Source: Gammaproteobacteria bacterium 45_16_T64
GTDB taxonomy: Bacteria; Pseudomonadota; Gammaproteobacteria; Pseudomonadales; Ketobacteraceae
Reading direction: 5' to 3'
Length of the DNA stretch: 64,000 bases
Assembly: GCA_002162955.1 (NCBI GenBank)
Contig: MABD01000018.1
Coordinates: forward strand, 270,902 to 334,901
In this document: positions 57,508 through 64,000 of the stretch, in pieces
Layout: every line of letters begins with the position of its first letter
How positions within the stretch are numbered: the stretch's first letter is position 1
Made by a program: the position numbers and the translations under genes
Notes under the pieces: generated by a model
The model's input: the letters and a program-made list of their open reading frames with translations, nothing else
The model's database searches: none
Told to the model about the DNA's origin: nothing

Positions 57508-58773
57508 ATGACCAAGAGGAATGCGTTTTATGCGCAATCAGGTGGCGTAACAGCTGTAATCAACGCATCCGCCTGCGGAGTCATAGAGGCTGCTCGAAAG
57601 CACTCAGATAAGATTGATAAGTTATACGCTGGCCACAATGGCATCATTGGGGCGTTAACAGAAGACCTTATCGACACTACCGCAGAAACCGATGCAACTG
57701 TCTCAGCACTCAAGCACACCCCAGGTGGTGCATTTGGCTCATGCCGGTACAAGCTAAAAAGCGTTGAAGAAAACAAGGCTGAATATGAACGCCTGATAGA
57801 AGTATTTGAAGCCCATAATATTGGCTACTTTTTCTATAATGGCGGCGGTGATTCCCAAGATACCGCAAACAAGGTCTCTCAAATCAGCGAGAAAATGGGC
57901 TACCCTATCACCTGTATTGGCGTACCGAAGACAGTAGACAACGACCTACCCATCACCGATAACTGCCCAGGTTTTGGTTCCGTTGCTAAATACGTCGCGG
58001 TATCTGTGCGGGAAGCCGCATTAGATGTTGCCTCTATGTGCGAGTCTTCCACCAAAGTATTTATCATGGAAGTAATGGGTCGTCACGCAGGCTGGATTGC
58101 AGCCTCAGGTGGCCTAGCCCATGAAATAGAAGGCGATGCACCACACATTATACTGTTTCCAGAAATAGCTTTTGATAAAGAAGCTTTTCTACGTAAGGTA
58201 AAGCAGAGCGTTCAGCAGTTCGGCTATTGCGTTATTGTGGTATCCGAAGGTGCTCAAAACGAAGATGGCACTTTCTTGGCTGATGCGGGTGGTAAAGATG
58301 CATTCGGCCATACACAATTAGGTGGAGTAGCACCGTTCCTCGCCAATATGGTGAAAGATCAATTAGGTTACAAATACCACTGGGCCGTTGCCGACTACCT
58401 ACAGCGTGCAGCAAGACACATTGCGTCAGCGACCGATGTTGAACAAGCCTATGCTATGGGCGAAGCCGCAGTTGAATTTGCCATGGCCGGTAAAAATGCT
58501 GTGATGCCGACAATTGTTCGTAACGAAGGTGAGACTTATAGTTGGAGCGTTGGTGAAGCCAAGCTTGCCGACGTAGCAAACATTGAGCAAAAAATGCCAA
58601 GAAGCTATATCACTGAAGACGGATTCGGTATTACCGATGCTTGTCGTGCATACCTCCAGCCGCTAATTATGGGCGAATCTCATCCTCCCTATGAGAATGG
58701 TCTGCCGAAAATTGCTCGCTTGAAATTGCAGAAGGTTGAAAAGAAGCTCAACAAACCTTTTAAAGTAAAGTAA
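57508..58773 (+). CDS. pfp: PPi-dependent 6-phosphofructokinase
   Basis: A 421-residue phosphofructokinase of the pyrophosphate-using group. The phosphoryl-donor site reads 'NGGGDSQDTA', with Asp at the position that blocks ATP and favours PPi (ATP-dependent enzymes have GGDGS), and 'PKTVDNDLP' carries the matching Lys. 'MEVMGRHAGW' binds fructose-6-phosphate. It reversibly converts fructose-6-phosphate and PPi to fructose-1,6-bisphosphate and phosphate, so it can act in glycolysis and gluconeogenesis. TAGGAG lies eight bases before the ATG. Confidence 0.94.
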   Translation: MTKRNAFYAQSGGVTAVINASACGVIEAARKHSDKIDKLYAGHNGIIGALTEDLIDTTAETDATVSALKHTPGGAFGSCRYKLKSVEENKAEYERLIEVFEAHNIGYFFYNGGGDSQDTANKVSQISEKMGYPITCIGVPKTVDNDLPITDNCPGFGSVAKYVAVSVREAALDVASMCESSTKVFIMEVMGRHAGWIAASGGLAHEIEGDAPHIILFPEIAFDKEAFLRKVKQSVQQFGYCVIVVSEGAQNEDGTFLADAGGKDAFGHTQLGGVAPFLANMVKDQLGYKYHWAVADYLQRAARHIASATDVEQAYAMGEAAVEFAMAGKNAVMPTIVRNEGETYSWSVGEAKLADVANIEQKMPRSYITEDGFGITDACRAYLQPLIMGESHPPYENGLPKIARLKLQKVEKKLNKPFKVK

Positions 58774-58786
58774 GCACTACTTTAAA

Positions 58787-58831
58787 AGCAGTCATAAAAA
58801 AAGCGCCGTCGGCGCTTTTTTTATGACTGCT
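58787..58831. terminator. Strong bidirectional terminator after pfp
   Basis: A perfect 21-bp inverted repeat (arms 58787-58807 and 58811-58831) with a 3-base loop. The GC-rich core (agcgcc/ggcgct) sits inside A7/T7 runs, so it can terminate transcription in either direction. It lies between the convergent pfp and kinase/phosphatase genes. Confidence 0.93.
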
Positions 58832-58863
58832 GCTTTAGCAAATACATCCAATAGAACACCTTG

Positions 58864-60588
58864 CTAACCTGTTAGCCAAAAGATTAATATCGTGACCTGC
58901 GTGAGTAATAACGCGCCGCTCACGCCCTTCCAAAACAACAGCGGATTACGTTCAAGCAAGGGCTTAGTCTGCGGATTCAAGAACGCTTCGTTCGGATAAG
59001 TAAGGTCGTTTAAGAATTCAGAAAAACTCTCATACCGCCCCTCAGCGTTAATTTGAAGTGCTTTACGTAACGCTCCATCCATCCATATTGGCACTTGCGA
59101 ATTATGGGTAAATGCCGGTGTATAAGACAAGGCACCAAACTGCTTTTGACTCATCGCCTTTTGATAGGCATCACCAAAGGGTACCTTTCCCGTCAACATC
59201 TCATACACCATCATTGCCAACGAGAATTGATCACTTCGTTCTGAGCGGGGGCGATTGAGACGGTATTCTGGTGCGGAATACTCTAGCGTCCCTAGAGGAA
59301 TATCCTCCCCTGCTGTTCTTGATATTTCATCAACACCTGCAACAAACACCGAGCCAAAATCCACAATCTTTGCAACACCGTCGCATATTACAACATTGTC
59401 CGGCTTTAAATCTTGATGCAGTGTCTCGCGCCGATGAAATGCGCGCAAACCTTTCACTATCTGACCAGTTAACGAAACAGCCTCAGATATTTCTAATGGA
59501 GCCCCCTTTTCTATACGCTTCATCAAGGTTTCACCTTCCACCAGCTCAACCAAGTAATACAAGAACCGCCGCTCTCGACTATTGCTAACCACTTCCACGA
59601 CATGAGGGCTAGAAATACGGGACCCTACCCAGGCTTCCATAACAAAGCGTTCAACATAGCCCGCGTCATCTTGGAAGTGAATAGAAGGGGTTTTCATCAC
59701 GCACTGCAAACCACTATCCATATCTTCTACGTGATACAGCTGACTACGACTACTAGCATGTATTTGCTTAAGTATCTCCCAGCCGTCAATCTTCATCCCA
59801 GGAGACATGTCAGGAGGAAAGGGTAAATTCATCATGCGCGTAAGCACATCATCCTGCTGCTCTTCCCCCAGGCTCTTCACCCTTAATGCCTGACAACTCA
59901 TGTTGTCTGTGCTTTCATTCGCTTTCGCTTGCGCTACCAAACTCTCGCACAATAGATCCAAGTCTTCCTGATGAGTATCAATTAAGCCTGTGAGCTGAGA
60001 GCGGCTCATCCAGTCATGAATCCCGTCAGTAGTACTAATGAACAGATCACCCTCCTCAACGTTTAACTTTAGGTAGTCCACCTCCAAGTTAAAACCAATA
60101 CCCATCGCCCGCGCTAAATACATTGTATCCTTTGACATTTTCACGACATGGTCATGGGTAAGTTGCTCACACTCCCCCTTTCGCCAACGATAAATACGAG
60201 AATCCCCTACATGAAAGATATGAGCACTGTGGGACTTGATGATTAGCGCACTGCAAGTAGTCACATAACCTTTTTGTGCATCTATATAGCTTTGACCTAA
60301 CCCATATAGCCAACTATTTAGCGATTCCAGCACTTTATGAGCCGACTGCTTTACGCTCCATGATTCCGGGGTAGAGAAATAATCAGACAAGAAACCCCGT
60401 ACACAAGCCTCAGAAGCCTCTTTACCAGCATCAGATGCGCTTACACCGTCAGCCACCACCATTGCGACTCCTTTCGATAGCAGTTCTGCGGCACCGGGTA
60501 AATGTATCCCTATACAATCTTCGTTATGGGGTTTCACACCCGCAATGGACTTCTGTCCAGTTTCTACACTGAGTTGTTTTGTTTTCAA
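58864..60588 (-). CDS. PP2C phosphatase/Ser-Thr kinase fusion protein
   Basis: A 574-residue fusion of opposing activities. Residues about 8-235 form a PP2C phosphatase with the metal ligands in 'KPHNEDCIG' and 'VVADGVSASDAG'. Residues about 265-530 form a Hanks-type kinase: Lys in 'CVMKTP', catalytic loop 'LHQDLKPDNVV' (HxD form) and 'IVDFGSVF' (DFG). A C-terminal hydrophobic helix (about 552-573) anchors it in the membrane. In pseudomonads such genes lie beside nirBD and nitrate transporter genes; here it is divergent from nirB, which fits. Targets are unknown. The TTG start at 60588 is the only good one nearby. Confidence 0.93.
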   Translation of the reverse strand: MKTKQLSVETGQKSIAGVKPHNEDCIGIHLPGAAELLSKGVAMVVADGVSASDAGKEASEACVRGFLSDYFSTPESWSVKQSAHKVLESLNSWLYGLGQSYIDAQKGYVTTCSALIIKSHSAHIFHVGDSRIYRWRKGECEQLTHDHVVKMSKDTMYLARAMGIGFNLEVDYLKLNVEEGDLFISTTDGIHDWMSRSQLTGLIDTHQEDLDLLCESLVAQAKANESTDNMSCQALRVKSLGEEQQDDVLTRMMNLPFPPDMSPGMKIDGWEILKQIHASSRSQLYHVEDMDSGLQCVMKTPSIHFQDDAGYVERFVMEAWVGSRISSPHVVEVVSNSRERRFLYYLVELVEGETLMKRIEKGAPLEISEAVSLTGQIVKGLRAFHRRETLHQDLKPDNVVICDGVAKIVDFGSVFVAGVDEISRTAGEDIPLGTLEYSAPEYRLNRPRSERSDQFSLAMMVYEMLTGKVPFGDAYQKAMSQKQFGALSYTPAFTHNSQVPIWMDGALRKALQINAEGRYESFSEFLNDLTYPNEAFLNPQTKPLLERNPLLFWKGVSGALLLTQVTILIFWLTG

Positions 60589-60683
60589 GCCGCGCCCCGC
60601 GTATTATTTTTGTGTTCAGCCTAGCACAGGAGGCTTAAGCAAGAAAAACCCCAACGAAAGTGGATCATACGCACCAACAATGC

Positions 60684-60698
60684 GCACCAATAAGGTGC
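60684..60698. promoter_or_regulatory. NtrC-type binding site
   Basis: GCACC-aataa-GGTGC is a perfect dyad of the known NtrC form (GCACCAnnnTGGTGC, that is GCACC-N5-GGTGC). An overlapping degenerate copy begins at 60671 (GCACC-aacaa-TGCGC), so two NtrC dimers could bind side by side, as is usual for NtrC enhancers. Confidence 0.75.
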
Positions 60699-60838
60699 AA
60701 CCCAATTAATTCTTCAACTTAATTGGCCTCAACAACAACCCTCAAGTAGAATACACGCCGCTTCAAACAGCCCATTATTCTGCACTTATATACCTTATCC
60801 CTCCATATTTCAGAATCTTACGAAATAGACGGCGATTT

Positions 60839-60854
60839 AGGCACACTAATTGCT
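60839..60854 (+). promoter_or_regulatory. Sigma-54 promoter of nirBD
   Basis: AGGCAC-actaa-TTGCT agrees with the RpoN consensus TGGCAC-N5-TTGCW, with the essential GG and GC dinucleotides ten bases apart. It lies about 100 bases upstream of the nirB start, so a short leader is transcribed. Confidence 0.8.
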
Positions 60855-60956
60855 TTATTGGGAGCAACAGCGTCATAGCACACACAATTTATGATGTATT
60901 TACTGCCGATCGCCCGTTCTCGGTAGATATTTCACACGATAATAACGGAGTCAGCA

Positions 60957-63497
60957 GTGAGTAGAGAGAGAATCATCGTCGTCGGAAACGGCATGGTAGG
61001 CCATAAATTCCTAGAATTTTTATCCGAACACGACAATCGCGACAATTTTGAAGTTATCACCTTTTGTGAAGAGCCACGACTCGCTTATGATCGCGTTCAA
61101 CTCTCAGCATACTTCAGTGGCAAAACCGCTGAGGACCTCTCTTTAGTAGAGGAAGGTTTCTTCGAAAACAATGGCTTCAAAGTCTACCTAGAAGACAAAG
61201 TTGTCTCTATAGATAGAGACAAGAAGACTGTAACTTCAGAGAAAGGCGAAGTTGTAGCATATGACAAGCTAATTCTCGCCACAGGGTCATTTCCTTTCGT
61301 ACCCCCGATTCCAGGCAAGGATAGAGATGAGTGCTTAGTTTATCGCACCATCGAAGATCTAGAAGAGATCACTCATGGCGCCAAGAGCAGTAAAAGAGGC
61401 GTGGTTGTAGGTGGAGGTCTTCTTGGACTTGAAGCGGCAAAAGCGCTACACGACCTGGGCTTAGAAACTCACGTTGTTGAGTTTGCTCCTCGCCTAATGG
61501 CGGTACAGGTCGACGACGGCGGTGGTACTATGCTCCGCACTAAGATCGAAGAGCTTGGCGTTAAAGTACACACAGAAAAGAATACCAAAGAAATCGTCGA
61601 CGGTGACACGAGCAAAATGCGCATGGAATTTGCGGATGGCGAATCACTTGAAACCGATCTTATTCTATTCTCTGCAGGCATCCGCCCTCGCGACGAACTC
61701 GCACGAGAATCAGGTTTAGAAATGGGCCCTCGTGGCGGCATCACTGTTGATAACAGCTGCCAAACATCCGATCCAAGTATTTACTCCATTGGCGAGTGTG
61801 CACTGTGGGATGGCAAGATATTTGGCTTAGTTGCTCCGGGCTATCAAATGGCACAAGTTGCCGTTGATGCCATAGCGGGTAGCAACGACAGCGAGTTTGC
61901 TGGCGCAGACATGAGCACAAAGTTGAAGCTTATGGGCGTTGATGTTGCCAGTATCGGCGATGCACACGGCAACACACCCAACAGCAAATCCTATTCATAC
62001 AACGATGAACACAACCAAGTGTATAAGAAAATCGTTGTTAGTGAAGATGGTAAGAAATTACTCGGTAGTGTTTTGATCGGTGACGCAGAAGCCTACGGCG
62101 GCCTCTTGCAAATGATGCTTAACGACATGGAACTGCCTGAGCATCCTGATGCCTTGATACTGCCTCAGCGCGATGGTTCTGCTGCCGTTGGTCTAGGTGT
62201 TGACGCCCTACCAGACAGCGCAACAATTTGCTCTTGTAATAACGTCACCAAAGGCGACCTGGTTGCCTCAATCGATGGTGGTGTTACCGAACTTGGCGAA
62301 CTTAAAACATGTACCAAGGCAGGTACCAGCTGCGGTGGTTGTGCAGCCCTTGTTGGCCAAGTACTTAACGCTGAGTTAGAAAAGAAAGGTATCGAGGTTA
62401 ACAACGACCTCTGCGAACACTTTGCTTATAGCCGACAGGAATTGTTTGATATTGTTCGCGTTGGCGGCATCAAATCATTTGAAGAGCTACTTGCAAAGCA
62501 TGGCACAGGTAAGGGCTGCGACATTTGTAAGCCAACCACAGGATCCATCTTAGCGTCCTGCTGGAATGATCACATCATGGAGCCAGCACTTGCAGGCCTC
62601 CAGGATACCAATGATTATTACATGGCCAACATGCAAAAGGATGGCACCTACTCGGTTGTACCGCGTATCCCAGGTGGTGAAATCACCCCTGAAAAACTCG
62701 TTGCTATCGGTCAAATCGCTATCAAATATGACCTTTACACTAAGATTACAGGCGGACAACGTGTCGATTTATTCGGCGCGAAAGTTCACGAATTGCCCCT
62801 AATCTGGAAAGAGCTTGTTGATGCAGGCATGGAAAGTGGGCACGCGTACGGTAAATCACTACGTACCGTTAAGAGCTGCGTTGGTAGCACCTGGTGTCGC
62901 TACGGTGTACAAGACAGTGTTGGTATGGCGATTCAACTTGAAGAACGCTATCGCGGCATTCGCTCTCCACACAAGATCAAGCTAGCAGTATCAGGCTGTA
63001 CTCGTGAATGTGCTGAAGCGCAGTGTAAAGATATTGGCGTTATCGCGACCGAGCACGGCTGGAACATGTATGTTGCCGGTAACGGTGGCATGAAGCCACG
63101 TCACGCAGATCTATTTGCCTCTGACCTTGATGATGAAACCCTCATCAAATACATCGATCGCTTTATGATGTTCTACGTGCGCACCGCTGATCGTTTACAG
63201 CGTACTGCTACATGGATGGACAACATGGAAGGCGGCCTCGATTATTTGAAGGATGTCATTATTAATGACTCATTAAATATCGCTGGCGAGCTAGAAAGCC
63301 AAATGGAACACTTGGTTGATACCTACCAGTGCGAATGGAAAACCACCATCGACGATCCAGAGAAGTTAAAGCGCTTTAGCCACTTCGTTAACTCTGATGA
63401 CACCGATAGCAACGTGGTATTTGTGAAAGAGCGAGCTCAAATTCGCCCGGCCACAACCAAAGAAAAATCAGACATCATCGACACCGTTACAGTATAA
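60957..63497 (+). CDS. nirB: Assimilatory NAD(P)H nitrite reductase, large subunit
   Basis: An 846-residue enzyme that reduces nitrite to ammonium in the cytoplasm. Order: FAD-binding ('IVVGNGMVGHKF'), NAD(P)H-binding ('VVGGGLLGLEAAKAL'), a BFD-type [2Fe-2S] domain ('CSCNNVTKGDL', 'SCGGC'), then the sirohaem/[4Fe-4S] half with 'SCVGSTWCRYGVQDS' (C-x5-C) and 'SGCTRECAEAQCKD' (C-x3-C). The GTG start has GGAG seven bases upstream. The ten-base gap to nirD supports one operon. Control by NtrC and sigma-54 is predicted from the upstream sites. Confidence 0.97.
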   Translation: MSRERIIVVGNGMVGHKFLEFLSEHDNRDNFEVITFCEEPRLAYDRVQLSAYFSGKTAEDLSLVEEGFFENNGFKVYLEDKVVSIDRDKKTVTSEKGEVVAYDKLILATGSFPFVPPIPGKDRDECLVYRTIEDLEEITHGAKSSKRGVVVGGGLLGLEAAKALHDLGLETHVVEFAPRLMAVQVDDGGGTMLRTKIEELGVKVHTEKNTKEIVDGDTSKMRMEFADGESLETDLILFSAGIRPRDELARESGLEMGPRGGITVDNSCQTSDPSIYSIGECALWDGKIFGLVAPGYQMAQVAVDAIAGSNDSEFAGADMSTKLKLMGVDVASIGDAHGNTPNSKSYSYNDEHNQVYKKIVVSEDGKKLLGSVLIGDAEAYGGLLQMMLNDMELPEHPDALILPQRDGSAAVGLGVDALPDSATICSCNNVTKGDLVASIDGGVTELGELKTCTKAGTSCGGCAALVGQVLNAELEKKGIEVNNDLCEHFAYSRQELFDIVRVGGIKSFEELLAKHGTGKGCDICKPTTGSILASCWNDHIMEPALAGLQDTNDYYMANMQKDGTYSVVPRIPGGEITPEKLVAIGQIAIKYDLYTKITGGQRVDLFGAKVHELPLIWKELVDAGMESGHAYGKSLRTVKSCVGSTWCRYGVQDSVGMAIQLEERYRGIRSPHKIKLAVSGCTRECAEAQCKDIGVIATEHGWNMYVAGNGGMKPRHADLFASDLDDETLIKYIDRFMMFYVRTADRLQRTATWMDNMEGGLDYLKDVIINDSLNIAGELESQMEHLVDTYQCEWKTTIDDPEKLKRFSHFVNSDDTDSNVVFVKERAQIRPATTKEKSDIIDTVTV

Positions 63498-63507
63498 GGA
63501 GAACAGC

Positions 63508-63849
63508 ATGAGCAACAACAATCAATGGGTTCCCGTCTGTGACGCATCAGACCTGACTAGCAACATTGGCATCTGTGCAAAGGTCGACAACAAGCAAGTT
63601 GCGATCTTCAAGCTAGAGGCTGCGGGTGAGATCAAACTCTACGGCATCGATAATCATGACCCCTTTAGCGGATCAAACGTATTATCTCGCGGTTTAGTTG
63701 GCGATCTTAAGGGGCAAGATGTGGTTGCCTCTCCCATCTACAAGCAACACTACAACCTTGAAACAGGTCAGTGCCTAGAAGATGACGACGTCAAACTTAC
63801 TGTTTATTCAGTAAGAGATAACGCGGGGAAAATCGAAATCGCAGCGTAA
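63508..63849 (+). CDS. nirD: Nitrite reductase small subunit
   Basis: A 113-residue Rieske-fold protein that partners NirB. Key segments are 'VPVCDASDLTSNIGICAK', 'GIDNHDPFSGSNVLSRG' and 'VVASPIYKQHYNLETGQC'. The CxH...CxxH cluster ligands of true Rieske proteins are absent, as in E. coli NirD, so it has no Fe-S cluster. AAGGAG precedes the ATG. No nitrate reductase or transporter gene is visible downstream before the window ends. Confidence 0.95.
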   Translation: MSNNNQWVPVCDASDLTSNIGICAKVDNKQVAIFKLEAAGEIKLYGIDNHDPFSGSNVLSRGLVGDLKGQDVVASPIYKQHYNLETGQCLEDDDVKLTVYSVRDNAGKIEIAA

Positions 63850-63922
63850 GCCATTTTCGATCTATCCCACAAAAAAAGGCAGCCTAGGGCCACTGCTGTC
63901 CCACAGTGAGTGACTAAATAAG

Positions 63923-64000
63923 AAAGCCTGAATCTAAATAGATATAATGTGAGTGCGAACAAACGTTATAGCTATAAGGATTCAGGCTTTGTCACATAAT
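63923..64000 (+). other. Inverted repeat and possible start of another gene or element
   Basis: aaagcctgaatc (63923-63934) and gattcaggcttt (63979-63990) form a perfect 12-bp inverted repeat 44 bases apart. AAGGA at 63976-63980, eight bases before a TTG at 63989, could start a reading frame beginning 'MSHN' that runs out of the window. This could be the left end of an insertion sequence or the promoter region of a gene; the sequence shown is too short to decide. Confidence 0.3.

Larger units (their letters stand above)
60589..60956. promoter_or_regulatory. Divergent control region upstream of nirB
   Basis: 368 bases with no gene. It contains an NtrC-type dyad (60684-60698), a sigma-54 promoter (60839-60854), and, just before the nirB start, a small stem (ctgccga/tcggtag, near 60903-60926) without a T-run. 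Site positions fit an enhancer about 150 bases upstream of a sigma-54 promoter that drives nirBD. Confidence 0.7.

Overview
The window looks like chromosomal DNA from a marine-type gammaproteobacterium. This is inferred from the mix of nirBD, mpl, acs, PPi-dependent phosphofructokinase, several large hybrid sensor kinases of the 7TMR-DISM type, many Fur-type iron boxes and moderate base composition; I cannot name a genus. No rRNA, tRNA, CRISPR array or complete prophage was seen. Two decayed elements are present: an internally deleted IS6-type insertion sequence that keeps both ends, and the C-terminal stub of a LysR regulator with an in-frame stop.

Layout. 1-9.6 kb: a partial membrane protein, the IS6 remnant, a LysR regulator, a small Fur-box Cys-rich gene, a lipoprotein esterase, cinA, a secreted carbohydrate-binding-like protein, the LysR stub and a two-component pair. 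9.7-26 kb: an unusual lipoprotein with an RTX-like tail, a DUF2325 protein behind a Fur-like box, then a block of signalling genes. The block holds a substrate-binding lipoprotein overlapping a 1222-residue hybrid kinase, a MerR-type HTH protein next to cheD, DUF924, a 7TMR-DISM hybrid kinase and a REC-PAS-GGDEF-EAL protein. It is followed by a membrane cytochrome c and a divergent secreted protein of unknown function behind a Fur-like box.

28.4-41.6 kb is the most unusual part. Six closely spaced minus-strand genes (36457 to 28399) encode a secreted periplasmic-binding-protein/OmpA fusion, a von Willebrand A lipoprotein, a second, membrane-anchored binding-protein/OmpA fusion, a TM-hairpin/coiled-coil protein resembling XpaC in layout, a TelA protein, and a 611-residue protein I do not recognise. 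The set reads as one envelope-spanning system with ligand sensing and peptidoglycan attachment outside and TelA-type proteins inside. Divergent from it are a four-helix membrane protein, a beta-propeller/hexaheme cytochrome, an alpha/beta hydrolase and a thioesterase, apparently one operon.

41.6-64 kb: a GlxA-type AraC regulator, a DUF1272 zinc-ribbon protein, a three-gene Fe(III) ABC transporter under a perfect Fur box that overlaps its promoter, acs, a BASS-family transporter, another 7TMR-DISM hybrid kinase, a housekeeping block (smrA, small lipoprotein, ytoQ-like, mpl, membrane protein), PPi-phosphofructokinase, a PP2C/Ser-Thr kinase fusion, and nirBD. The nirB upstream region has a good sigma-54 promoter and an NtrC-type dyad, so nitrite assimilation is predicted to be under nitrogen control. 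The last 80 bases hold an inverted repeat and a possible start codon of another element.
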